Source: Tubiluchus corallicola (lineage: Eukaryota > Priapulida > Priapulimorpha > Priapulimorphida > Tubiluchidae). From it: a DNA stretch of 64,000 bases. Every line of letters starts with the position of its first letter. Position 1 is the first letter of the stretch. This document shows, piece after piece, positions 1 through 13,600 of this stretch. The stretch covers positions 599,576-663,575 of the forward strand of contig JAQGDQ010000063.1 of NCBI GenBank assembly GCA_030141605.1, read 5' to 3'. The notes beneath the pieces were generated by a model. That model was not told where the DNA came from and did not search any database. It saw only the letters and a list, made by a program, of their open reading frames with translations. Both the position numbers and the translations under genes were made by a program.

Positions 1-124
1 CATCATTTGAAAATAAAGCCAGCCACGTGACTTGATTTCTTATGAGGTACTAAACTTTTTCAGTATTTTGTGATGTCATAATATAAAACTTGTTGAACTT
101 GTAAAAACTTTTTGCTGTTTTTAG

Positions 125-1249
125 AATATTCAGCATGAACTGAATCACATTCATTTTGACAGGTTTGCTGTGCTCTGCCAGTATTTATTATATGAAGATG
201 CTATCAGTTTGGAAAGGTTTGCAAAAGATTTCCTTCCAAGTTTATTAGCTTTGAATACAGATGCTGTGGCCAATGTACGCATGGCTCTAGCAAGGACATT
301 AACGCAATCTATTATTCCTTTAGGTAACATGTTTATTTACTTTTTTTAGAAATGTACTATGTACAAATTCTTATCAAGGCAGTACCCAAACTAACCTTAG
401 GTACAAGCCGCCACTAGTCCTACAACTCGCCTCTAAGGAGGGTTTGCCTTTGCAATACTTGTCAAAGTCATTGTTATGCTAAAACAAGGTTTAAGCTAGT
501 TGCAGATAATTGTGCATTGCAGATAAGTTCCTACTTAAATTCAAATGTGCGAATACGACACTCTGCTCTTCACTTATTTAGAAGTTCCAGTGAAAGATGC
601 AAGTTAATTTTTTGAGCTATTTTTATGCTGTTGTTAAAAATTTTTACATCTCCTGTTGCTTTAAATATTCTCTATTTTATTGAGCACAATACTTTTCGAA
701 AATGGTTGGCAATAAAATTCTATTTTGAAGAAGATGTACTCATTTGCCAAATATTGATAATTCTTCTCACTATTTTATTTTTACTTTGTTTGTATTTTTT
801 CTAAGCAACTAAAAATTTTTATTTTTGTGCAGAGTATATGGTTTCTGAGAGAAATCCTCACCGTGATGATATCCTGAGAGTTTTAGAGACACTGAAAAAT
901 GACCTAGATAAAGATGTGAAGCAATATGCTTCACTAGGACCTAACAGCTTAACTCTATATATACCTCAGGTATGCTGTATACCACTAAATTTAGATACTA
1001 CTTTATTACTTTTTTTAGAATTTAATGCGACACACTTATTATTTGACTTGATTGAACTTTACATTATTTCTGTAAATCTCCATACTTGGTCAGAAATGCA
1101 GTGGCAGCACTTTTCAGTGCATTCAGTAGTACTACTAATAAAACTTGGAACTTAGTTTCCCTGTGCTTTTTTTCACCACATCAGTTGTTATAATTCAAAG
1201 CTTATCAAATTTATATCATGTTTCTTTTTTCTTTTAGGGACCTGTATGA
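125..1249 (+). CDS. C-terminal exons of a HEAT-repeat protein phosphatase regulatory subunit (PP4R4/PP4R1/PP2A-A type)
   Basis: Three coding exons fit together in phase: 125-323, 833-969 and 1238-1249, the last giving only G-P-V and the stop TGA at 1247-1249. The joins use AG/GT signals, with phase 1 at the first intron and phase 0 at the second. The peptide has two HEAT-like helical repeats. The first holds FLPSLLALNTDAVANVRMAL, a form typical of phosphatase scaffold and regulatory subunits; the second holds ILRVLETLKNDLDKDVKQYA. Such subunits wrap around and position the catalytic subunit of PP4 or PP2A. The 5' part of the gene lies outside the window. Wording closest to PP4R4 or PP4R1 is from memory and the exact member is not settled. 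The gene is convergent with the CCDC102-like gene. Candidate AATAAA signals lie at 2079-2084 and 2487-2492. Confidence 0.72.
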
Positions 1250-1353
1250 GAGATTTTGAGCTAAAGATCCATGAACTCGCAACCATTATTATTACATTGA
1301 AAACTGACTGTCAAATTAAATGGAAAACAAAATAATGCTGTCAGACACATATG

Positions 1354-3020
1354 ATAAGTTAGTCAAAATTCTCTTGTCTGCGTAAACTTTTCATTCCCAT
1401 CAGCTCCTATGCTCTCGAGTATTAGCTATTGCTTTATAAATGTGCTTCTGTATAACTTGGTCATATATGTTGAATGTTTGTGATAACGTTGATGAAATAT
1501 TATGAACTATTTAAATACACATGAGCAGTGTGTCCTAGCATATAGGTAAGCCTGGTCTTAAGTACTTCTAGTACAGTAATATCTTTCAAACTAAAACTTG
1601 TGGTGCACTGAAGCATGTCCCTTAATCAACTCTTTGTACTATTGCAGCTAATATTGTACTGATGTTGCTTGATAATTGTTGTGATCAGTGGGTATAATTG
1701 TTGCTGGCTTACTTCAGCTTATAAGGTGCTATTAAGTTTGATTTGAATATTTTGCTGTTTTGTACATAGTAATTAAAATAGCTTGTTCATTCCATTTTAT
1801 ATGTATATTTTCGTATACGTGATGGAATTGTTCTTGCTAGTAGTTTTATTTGATTACTGTATTTTACTTATTGTCATCATGTAATTTGGTTTTTCAATTT
1901 ATTTACCAACAAAAGAGATGATCAAAGTTTTAATTCTTTATAACTTGGGTTCTTGATAATATCTAGGTATCATCTACATGTGTAAGGTATGGCAGGCTAC
2001 TACTACTTAACAATTTATTTTCAAGTGTATCGTTTGTCTTGCAATAGCTTTTTTAAGAAATTGTTTTTGTTTTTTATGAATAAACAATAATTTCATTTTA
2101 GTTAAACGGACTTTGACAGAATTATATTCCACACTAACCCATGAAGTTTTTCAGCAGTTTAGAGCTATTCACCAACATAAACAGCTACATAACTTGTAGT
2201 TATTCACCAACTTAAAACGTGTTTTGGGATAACATAATGTAAGGAAGTCAGCTACCAAAATTCTTACTCCTTGCATAATTATAAATCCAGGAATCCATGT
2301 GTGATGTCATTAGTTATGCAAATAGAAGAGCTTGGATTTTAAGTTGCTAGCAGCACTTTGTAAGATTGTTTAAATAGTAGTTTCACTTGCTATAATCCGC
2401 TCTTAACCTTGCCAAAACTTAAAATTTACAAATCACTGTTATACAACTTGAACAAGTTTATTTGTGAATTTACACCCGGACGTGTGAATAAAATGATACT
2501 GAATGAAACCCTGATTTACACAGCTGCAGCACTTAATTATAGAATAATACCACAAAAATAAAATACAGAAACAGGAAGAGAAGTGTCCTGCAATTAATGT
2601 TTAATCAAAGCCAGCATCTCCAGAAATAATTTCCTAAAGAGCCAGAAATATGTTTTTGTAATAACATGGTAGATGAGATTCCATTAAAAACTGTGAGAAT
2701 AACATATCAAGATGATAATTTTTCGAGGTTATCATCTTCCTCACAACTAGTCACAGGGCTGTCAAGTTCAAATGACTGCAAACTGGAGGATTGGCTTTGC
2801 TCAAGTTTACATTGATGTGCAGTTCGTTTTAATCTGAAATCAACAACAGCAAAACTTCCTTAAACTGGATGCTACTATAGAGCATTAGTGATCTTGTTCT
2901 CAGAATACTCACTGCCTCCGTTTTGCACCATAAAAACATTTCTTGCTATGGATAATTGATTCACAAACACTAGTAACTTGCTATATGTTGGAAATGCATT
3001 ATTATACATGTTAAAAATGT
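1354..3020. repeat. 1,667-bp tandem duplication, copy 1
   Basis: This copy begins ATAAGTTAGTCAAAATTCTC and is followed directly by the second copy at 3021-4687. The two agree almost base for base; the one difference noticed by eye is A at 1766 against C at 3433. The unit holds the 3' flank of the phosphatase-subunit gene and, on the minus strand, a complete copy of the last coding exon of the CCDC102-like gene at 2707-2833. The duplication ends share the short sequence ATAAGT. Confidence 0.95.
2707..2833 (-). pseudogene. Distal duplicate of the last CCDC102-like exon
   Basis: This is the same 127-bp exon as 4374-4500, with its own acceptor and stop codon, shifted by the 1,667-bp duplication. 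It encodes the acidic C-terminal tail ending in EEDDNLEKLSS. It could serve as an alternative terminal exon if the proximal exon were skipped, but the proximal copy is complete, so this one is probably redundant. It has no other exons of its own. Confidence 0.75.
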
Positions 3021-4687
3021 ATAAGTTAGTCAAAATTCTCTTGTCTGCGTAAACTTTTCATTCCCATCAGCTCCTATGCTCTCGAGTATTAGCTATTGCT
3101 TTATAAATGTGCTTCTGTATAACTTGGTCATATATGTTGAATGTTTGTGATAACGTTGATGAAATATTATGAACTATTTAAATACACATGAGCAGTGTGT
3201 CCTAGCATATAGGTAAGCCTGGTCTTAAGTACTTCTAGTACAGTAATATCTTTCAAACTAAAACTTGTGGTGCACTGAAGCATGTCCCTTAATCAACTCT
3301 TTGTACTATTGCAGCTAATATTGTACTGATGTTGCTTGATAATTGTTGTGATCAGTGGGTATAATTGTTGCTGGCTTACTTCAGCTTATAAGGTGCTATT
3401 AAGTTTGATTTGAATATTTTGCTGTTTTGTACATCGTAATTAAAATAGCTTGTTCATTCCATTTTATATGTATATTTTCGTATACGTGATGGAATTGTTC
3501 TTGCTAGTAGTTTTATTTGATTACTGTATTTTACTTATTGTCATCATGTAATTTGGTTTTTCAATTTATTTACCAACAAAAGAGATGATCAAAGTTTTAA
3601 TTCTTTATAACTTGGGTTCTTGATAATATCTAGGTATCATCTACATGTGTAAGGTATGGCAGGCTACTACTACTTAACAATTTATTTTCAAGTGTATCGT
3701 TTGTCTTGCAATAGCTTTTTTAAGAAATTGTTTTTGTTTTTTATGAATAAACAATAATTTCATTTTAGTTAAACGGACTTTGACAGAATTATATTCCACA
3801 CTAACCCATGAAGTTTTTCAGCAGTTTAGAGCTATTCACCAACATAAACAGCTACATAACTTGTAGTTATTCACCAACTTAAAACGTGTTTTGGGATAAC
3901 ATAATGTAAGGAAGTCAGCTACCAAAATTCTTACTCCTTGCATAATTATAAATCCAGGAATCCATGTGTGATGTCATTAGTTATGCAAATAGAAGAGCTT
4001 GGATTTTAAGTTGCTAGCAGCACTTTGTAAGATTGTTTAAATAGTAGTTTCACTTGCTATAATCCGCTCTTAACCTTGCCAAAACTTAAAATTTACAAAT
4101 CACTGTTATACAACTTGAACAAGTTTATTTGTGAATTTACACCCGGACGTGTGAATAAAATGATACTGAATGAAACCCTGATTTACACAGCTGCAGCACT
4201 TAATTATAGAATAATACCACAAAAATAAAATACAGAAACAGGAAGAGAAGTGTCCTGCAATTAATGTTTAATCAAAGCCAGCATCTCCAGAAATAATTTC
4301 CTAAAGAGCCAGAAATATGTTTTTGTAATAACATGGTAGATGAGATTCCATTAAAAACTGTGAGAATAACATATCAAGATGATAATTTTTCGAGGTTATC
4401 ATCTTCCTCACAACTAGTCACAGGGCTGTCAAGTTCAAATGACTGCAAACTGGAGGATTGGCTTTGCTCAAGTTTACATTGATGTGCAGTTCGTTTTAAT
4501 CTGAAATCAACAACAGCAAAACTTCCTTAAACTGGATGCTACTATAGAGCATTAGTGATCTTGTTCTCAGAATACTCACTGCCTCCGTTTTGCACCATAA
4601 AAACATTTCTTGCTATGGATAATTGATTCACAAACACTAGTAACTTGCTATATGTTGGAAATGCATTATTATACATGTTAAAAATGT
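3021..4687. repeat. 1,667-bp tandem duplication, copy 2
   Basis: This is the second unit, offset exactly 1,667 bp from the first. The match stops after ATAAGT near 4687, where the sequence changes to intron sequence of the CCDC102-like gene. It carries the copy of the terminal exon (4374-4500) that lies closest to the rest of that gene. Confidence 0.95.
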
Positions 4688-7600
4688 ATAAGTAATGCTT
4701 AGCATGTCAAGTTAGGCAATGGGACCTAAACAAAGACAAGCTGAATGATGCAGACAAAAAATGAAGTTTTTACAATGATACAGCACTCTACATCATAGCC
4801 ACACTGCGATGACATCATAACTTCCCATTCAGAAAAAAACAGCATCAAAAAGTTTGGCAAAAATCTATGTGCCTCCCTGGGCAAGTCTTGATTTGAAATG
4901 TTGATCATATTTAAAAGTGGTGTTGCTTTGGCTCTCATCAACCAAATTTTATTTCTAATTTTATCGCAACAATACTAATACTAAATCTTGAACTAGATGC
5001 TAAACTGCATTAAAAAGGGCTCCAAATTGCACACATGCATTATTTAATGTATTTATTTGCAATACATCCAAGATTTATATTATAACATTAGGCTGAACTC
5101 AAACTTTAGCATTTTATTGTTTTCTCCATTACTAGGTTTCAAAATTTAATAATTTACTCATTAAGTAATAGCTAAGCATAGTGGTAACCTATCAGTTTAT
5201 TATTAAAAATAATAGTTTTTATTTCAAATAACAATAAATATCATTAATGATTTCAATTTCATGTAAAGCTCTTACTTGAAACTTTGTACATAAGGAGACA
5301 ATGTTTCCCTTCTGGTTTACATTAAAATTTTGTTGGCAGTGCATCATCAACTAGCTGATAATCTCGACATTAAGATCTCTTACATTAATTAATTAATTAC
5401 AGAATTATTTTACCTGGTTTGCACATGATTCAGCTGTAACTGCAAATTTTCACATTCAGATTGAAGATCATCATTTGTCCGCTGCAGCTTACGGATTGTA
5501 GCACCTTGACTATCTACCTGTAATGTATAACATTTATTCCTTTGGCAGGATCATGTTATCTTTTTTTCATCAGATAAAAAATATACATGTAAATATATTG
5601 AATTAGGGCTAATACAAGAATCAGATGCTATTTCTTAAAATTGAAATTTCAAAATACATATTATGTTGTAGATGTTACCAAAATTACGGTTGTGTGTGTT
5701 TCCATGCGAGCGATGTATTGATGTAACAACGTGCACACCAACATAGGGCAAAACTGATAATGATTCACTGAAGCCTACATCAGAACTAACACATGTAATG
5801 TGAAGCATGCGAGTGAGCAATAGTACTAACATATGTTTACATTATGAAGTCAAATGTATAGATTTGATATTTCTTGTAACCTGCACACTCGTAGGTGATG
5901 TACAAACAGTAATATGCGAGGCTGCCACTTGGTTGGTGTCTATTATTGGACTTTTCGATCTTTTTGCCAGTTGAACAGGACTTTCTGATCACCTCACTAG
6001 GCTCCTGTCTATAAACCATTAAATTACCATTCTATAGAAATTTTTAGGCGTAGTGATAGCCGCCTTTCACTTAGTGGCTTCAAAAGAGCATCGTGGCTTT
6101 TTGTAAACGTACTTTGCTCAAACTAATTCAAACTTTTGTAATGTTCACACAGAAATATCACAGAATTAGCCATTTAGTTTTTTGTAAAAACTTAAATATA
6201 CCTTTGACAGAAATTGACAATGAGCTGATTTTTTCAGCTGACAAATGACGTCATTGGCAGAAAATGGGCATTTAAAATTGGTGCACACAAGCGTAAAGTC
6301 ATTGGGATTTCAAACTGAGTTTACTAATTACAAAAGGCACTTATTGCACTTTTACTGCTAACTCTTTCTAACATTTTTGCGACCAGTAAATTAAACCCAA
6401 CTTCCCAGATGGCTTGGCTTCTCCTTTAATTGTGTAGTTGTTCATTTACTGGGGGAAGAAAGGTGACCGAGTGGCGGGCTAGCCATCTGTTTTTTGTGCA
6501 CTGATTCTTCCTAAATAGATGCCCTGTCTATCCAAACACTAGATACATCTGGCCAATGGGCCCTTCTTGGTAACACCTACTCCAACAACATAAGCAATTA
6601 CGTAATTTCTGATAGTTCAATAAAACTATGGCCTACAAGAAGAATTAAAGTACACTGTAGCACCTACCTCATCTTCAGAAGCTGCTAAGGAAACTTTTAA
6701 CTCATCAATTCTCGTTCTGAGGTTATTCACTTCAGATTCATATTGCTCTGCACGCCTGTTTGCATACTCTAGCTCTGTGCTTGCATCATGAAACAACTTC
6801 TTCAGCTTTGCATAAGAGTGCTTTATATTGCTCAACTCCTACAATACAAATGTATTTGTAATTCATATTAGTTTAAAATCATTCATCGATAATATGCAAG
6901 TACTTCACACATTTTGTTTATTTTTACGTTTAGCAATCAATGTCTATAGCCAAACCCCATAAAAAGAATTTTGGCATAAACGAACACACAGCCCACACCA
7001 CAAAACTCACAACACACCGCACACATCACACCACCAACACCATGCCAACCACAACACGCCACTAGCACCATACCACACCCACCAATCACGCCAAACCCAC
7101 CACATCACATGGTGACTATAATGATGACGACGATGATGATGGCGACGATGATGACGACACCTACAACATCAACAGCAACAACACAGCAGCATAGCGAAAC
7201 CATGCAAAACATTTTGCACAAAGTTGAAATTACATGTTATGATAAATGCTATTAAACCCATCCACCAATGATCAATAATGCAGACACATTGTACATGCTG
7301 TTTGCAAACCACTCATTTTGATCGTAATAGACTACTATTATAACTGTAACATTATAACAGCCAGCAGCAGCTTTTACTGAAGCAAAATTATAGGCAGAGT
7401 ACAAAGGTTGACGTCACAACAATGGCTTTGTGTCAGCAGTTTTCTAAGCGAGAATGACACAAAATGGAACCTCCAATCAGCTCGTCACAGGATAAGAGGT
7501 ATAAGTTTCACAAAAAACGGGCAAAGAAGGGCCATTTTTGGAGTTTTTTTTGCCCTCTTCTCCCAGTGGGCCGGATTAAGAAAATAAACCAGTTAATAAA

Positions 7601-10600
7601 TAGACGACAATAGATTGAGACCTTTTGTTTGACATATAGATCTCCACAAATGGTGCCGTCGTCGGAGCTGTAGCCTTGAATCTTATATATAAATTCTTCT
7701 GGGTCTGGCTAGTCTCTATATACAGTCTAGCCTCGTTATCTCGCCACTGTCCGTCTGGGGCAAATTTATGGCGAGAGGCGACTATGGCGAGATAACAGGA
7801 ATATAACGAAGTTAGTCTATATGTATATACATAATAGTTGATTAACATAGTGTTCCTCTTATGTACATATAAAATATATTTCGCATTATGATACCAATCA
7901 ACATTAAATCAGAAATGAAAAAATGTCATAAAAATAATCTTAGAATGTTACTCTTTATTTAAAAAACCTTTTTCGAGTATACACTTAAATGCAATAAACT
8001 TAGCAAAAGATTTAGAAATGTTCACAAATGAGTTACTGATGACTGAAATAATTCAGAAGAGACAACTGTTTCATTGATGATACACGCAAGCAGTCAACAC
8101 GACATTTAATCAAACACAATCCTTGAATATCGTCGCATGTGACTCTGTCAGACTGTTCAAAGTATCGCATCAGTGTGTCGACAGCTGCTGCTGCCTGGTC
8201 ATTCGATACATGAGATGCGCCATGAGACACTTCTCCGGCTAACAGTGTCACCAAATTTCGCACTAAATACAGTAACAATTTCCTGCTGTGTCTTTGAAGA
8301 ATTATTCGTATGATACATACAAATTTCCTTTTTTTATTCAGGATTAAGACAAAACAGTTTTCGCTTCAGAGACATCATGTAAAGTTGCTCACACTTTGTG
8401 GAAACTCAAACTTAAACACAGCTTTGGTGTTATAGAGTAAGGATATTGGTGACGCTTTAGTTTCTCTGCGCATTAACCAACCACAGCACTCCTAATCTAA
8501 TCCTGGTGAGACACACACTAGATTAATTATGTCTGTCTATCGAGTACAGCAGCATTGTCTACATACCGCGGTTATATTGATCGACACCCGGTATATGTAT
8601 TGATCGATTCACCTCTGAGTTTGTCTGTTTGGCGACATAACGCATATAGTTTACATAAGCACTCATCCCAGCATGACGTGGCGAGGGCGAGAAGCGAGGG
8701 TGGCAACTAAACGAGGTAAATATCAAAGCAGGAAATCCGTCCTTGTACTTTCTATGGCGAGAGACGAGTTTGGCGGCATAACGAGGGGCGAGATAACGAG
8801 GCTAGACTGTATTAATTTTGGAGGTACAGGGTTTACATATATATAATATGCATTGTGAAGAATTTTAGGTTATTTTATTACTTCAGTGTTCTCTCATTCT
8901 GTAAACCCCCCTATATTGTCCTTTACCTGCACTCATATGTATGTCTTGACTTGGCTTCTCTCTGTCATGCTCTACTGACAGAGCTAGTTTACCTGGCTAG
9001 TTGGCAGTTAGTTCTTGGCTAAGAAAGTTGTTGTTGTTTTGTCTCAGTTAAACCATTTATTTGTCAAGAGTAGTAGAGCCGCGATGTAAGCTTATTTTGA
9101 TTATTCAGTCTCACTTTATTATTAATTTCTTTGTTACTCTTTTGGCTCAAATTAGTTTGTTATATTTGTCATGATTTTTCTTACAGATAAAATGTAAAGC
9201 TACTCAAACATGAATTTTTTGACCTTGGACATCATCAAGTAGTAGTCTCTCACATGCATGCACAAATCAATGACAACTCACACCACACCAAACCTAAAAC
9301 ATCACATGGTGACCATGATGATGATGACGATGATGACGACATCTACAACACCAACACCAACAGCGCAGCATCACAGCAAAACCATGCAAAACATTTTGCA
9401 CAAACTTGAAACTGTGTTTTCACATAGTTTGTGTTTGAAAATGTGTTTGTGTTCACATGTGTTTGAAAATTCTAAATAGTTTTGCTACTGCTTCTCTGAT
9501 GATAATAGGCGAACAGATATAACTTACATGTTCAATCTTCTATAACATTGTAGAATGGCGGGAGATGACAATACCTGGAGCAGTTGCACAATTTCTCAAA
9601 CGCAAATACAATGGGTGTTCCAAATAGAATGCAGAACTCCAAATAGAAACAGGGGGGTTCAAAAAATAACTTCGAAATACATCCTTCCCGTATCGTCTGA
9701 TGGACATCTCTCCTAACGATACCTTCATATCTTGTAGACCGTTTCATCCTCTTTCTGCGAGTGTGCTTATTTTTTCTCAGCATGCTTAAACAGTTGCGCA
9801 AATTGAGTTTTTCTAGAGGCTGTTTGTGCAGTTTTTCACAAAATTTGGGCGCATGGGACCGGCAAAATGTAAGTTATGGGAGACAATGGCCCTCCCGCGA
9901 GTTCTAAATATGCCTACCACACTCAAAATTGAACTGGATGTCTAACCATTACTGACACTGCTCCCGGCACATTCCCATTCTCAAGAAATAACCGGTACAA
10001 CTTTTGCAAATTTTTGCAAAAATGGTCAAAAAAGAGCCATTTAGGAGCTTTTCGACTCCCTAAACCCAATTCGAAAAACAAACCCCTAGTGGCAAATTTG
10101 TGGGTCGAGACTTTTCGTCTGATGTAAAGATCATTGAAAAATCATGCCGTCGTTGGAGCTGCAGTCTCGTTTGCGCATAAACCAACGAACCCACCACATT
10201 AATTGGTGATCATGATGATTATGATGATGATGACAACTCTGACGACACCTACATCACTAACATCAACAACACAGCAGCCTAGCCATACTACAAAAATCAT
10301 TTTTATACAAAATTGAAACCGGGTGCTATGACAAATGCTAGTAGACACATCAACCAATGAACAATAATGCATGAATCTTCTACACAGTTTTTGTTTATTG
10401 CTTCTCAGATGATAACATACTAACAGAACTTAATTACATGTAAAATCTATAATACTGTAGAACAGTGGGCCTGCAACAGCCGCAAAATTTCTTAAACTCA
10501 AAGACAATGGGTGTTCCAAATAGCATATAGCACAGGAGGGGGTTGAAAGAGAACTTTGAAATACACCCTTCCCATTTCATCTAGTGGGCATCTCTCCCAA

Positions 10601-13600
10601 AGAAAAATCTATCTGCCTTATCGAACGTTTCATCCTCTTTTTGCGAGTGTGCTTATTTTTTCTTAACATCCCCAAAGAGTTGCACAAATCGAGTTTCACT
10701 GGAGGCTGTTCCTGCAGTTTTTCACAAAATTTGTGTGTTATAGACACCGTGCCTGGCACGGTCCCATTCTTTAGTAATAAGAGGTATAAGTTTTGCAAAT
10801 TTTTGAGAAAAACGGTCAAAAAAGGTGTTTTTGAAGGTTTTGCGACCCCACGTTCTTCCAGGTGGGCCTGATTCGAAAAATAAACCCCAATGGCAAATCT
10901 GTGGGTCATGTCAAGACCTTTGGTTTGGTGTCCAGAACGTCGAAAATGGTAACGTCATCGTCGCTTTAGCCGAGTTGGTTGTATATATATATATATATAT
11001 ATGTGTGTATACATATATACCACTGAAATTAATATATAGAGATTTAAGGAAAAAAGCAGTCTCTAGGGTATGGAGAATGCAGTAGCAATGGTTCATGTGC
11101 CCTACAGTTAGCACTAAATCTTGAAATGGAATTAGAAATTTATCACATTTCACCAATTGACCTATTAAACACCTGTGTAAAATAAATTTAACTATATTAA
11201 AGAAATATAACTATGAGGTAATGTAATTTACTGCATCTTGTAGGTGCTGTGTATCTGCAGAAACTTGGAGGTGAATATCATTGTCATTTCAATATGGATC
11301 TTTTTTGGGTAATCACGGAAGTAAATGTATTATTAAAATCATTACAATGTCAAATTCGGAGAAATACAAATCTAATGCGTAATTATCAGTGTCATTTTCA
11401 GTGTGAAAAGTCATCAATGTGAAAAGACTTTAAACCAAGATCGAGTTTTGACTTTGGTTTGAAATCATAAACTGGGTCTTAGTTAAAAGTCCGTGTTCAG
11501 TGTAAAGCAAGGATAGCAGGTAATCGTACTGTTAAGTTCAAATTTACTGCAGCTTGCAGGAATGACCTGACTTCTATAGGATTGAACTAGGGCTATATGG
11601 AGCCAACCTTAACAAACAATGAGTGGCAAACTCATCTTCACTGAAAACTGTTTCCAAAATAGTGTGGCACGAAGCATTATCAACAACAAGGACAACTGGA
11701 GCTGAGAAATTTGTCCTGCTCTTTTCAAGCATTCCCGGATGAATTCTCTTGCCAACTCTTGAACGAAATTCCCTCGCCGTATCATGATAAATCATGCCTA
11801 AACTGCTACTAAAGTGCATCCAATTAAGTGTACATTAGCTCCACGACTACCAGCTGCAACAATTTTGAACAGACGCTTCCCTTCTTGGAGTATCCAGTAG
11901 TGTGTGAAATGAAAAGATTGAAATTTGTTTCATCAGATTACAATATAATGTATAGGTAAATTTAAAGGTTGATATCTTTATAGTTTTCCTGCATAATGCT
12001 GCGTTTTTTCTATGTTCACTTCAAAATTTGCCGTTTCTACTTCATAATAAACTCTTTTCAAAGTGAATGACAGTCCTTCCAGGTGTCGTCTTATGTACTG
12101 TGTGCGTAAATTTAGCATGTTAAAACTATTTTTTGCCATCCTAATTAAGTCATTGAACGTTAGTCTAGGGTTCCTCTTTACACATTTTCGACAAATGCCC
12201 AGTGTTCAGGCCCAATTTTGTAATAACGCCTGCTACCACATTTCTTATCATCATGTTTGGTACTATTGATTCATTTACAGCCAATTGATGTTTTGGCGCC
12301 CCCACTCTTGAGAAAAACATTCTCACTAATCACTTCCACTGTTGTAAACTAATCTAATTTATCGTTTCTCTTCATCTGCCTCTTTCTAGGATGACTAGGA
12401 TCTTTATACTACAGTATTTCAATATAACAATGATTAAAATGAATTTGTTATTGATTATTGATTGTTTTGAACTTGAAATGAACAATGAGTATATAGTACT
12501 TGCTGATTTGAAATATTCTTTGGAAGCCTCTTTTGCCTCAAGAGGGGTCGTTGAGAATAGACATTCGTACTCCCGAAGAATCCCATGAAATACAATAAGT
12601 ACAACTCCTTTGCTTTGCAGGTATGGTCAAAATGATATTGAAAATCATGCAGCAATATAATTATACAATATTAAAGACTATATTAACGTATAGTTGAACA
12701 GCATAAAAACTGCGGTCATTGTTTACTGATTACCTTAATCTTTTCAGTAACCTCAAACTCTAGTGTCTTCACGTTTGCTTCTTGCGAAGTGGCCAATTGT
12801 TTAGACTTCCTTTCAACCTCTTCCTCCAGATCAACAATTTGGTTTTGTAGGTTTTTGTTTTCTCTTTCCAAAGACAATTTCTCACTCTCAAGTCGCTCCC
12901 GTATCTGCCACTCATGCGCGTTCTTAGACTGCAAATTCTCTAACTACACAAAAAGGTTATAATTATATAAAGTTGAATTCATTACAGCTTAATCTGTTAC
13001 AGATTAGGTGAATATGTGTATAAGGTCTTAACATTAAGCAATTCTTAACTGTTGGTATAAAATATGCACAAATTTTCCATTCTAAATTTTGCACCTCGTT
13101 ATGTCTATGACACACCAAAGTGCCCAGCATCTAGTCTTTGCATGTAGCATCTGGTAGCGAGAAATAAAAGTGTATAATATTAATAAGTGGTAAACATTAC
13201 GACAGCAGACATTGGAAGCCAAATGCTAGAAAGTAGAAACCATTCCTGCATTTAGCGTCCAGTGTCCAGCATCTGTTCCACACCAACCAATGACGGCTGT
13301 CTCTGTGATCACGTTGTCTGTGTCTGTAAACTGTGAAGCTAATAAGCAATGAAAAAATAAAAGCATTGCAAAAATAAATTCGATTACCATCTTTTTAAAT
13401 TTTTTGCAAAAAATATGCGTTGGATGCCTTATTCTAATACCCAGTGAATGCTAGATACTAGAGGCTGGCAGGCAGGTGCCACATGTTGGAAGTTGGATGC
13501 TTTGGTGTATCATAGGTTTTATTATTTAATGAAAATGTTATTTATTGTCAGATTACAACTGAACAAGAATACTAGTCAATGGAGGTTATTTGCCAATAAC

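Noticed and set aside
9532-10909. Several 60-110 residue frames in repeat family A
   Set aside because: The frames are not conserved between the copies of the repeat and show no domain.
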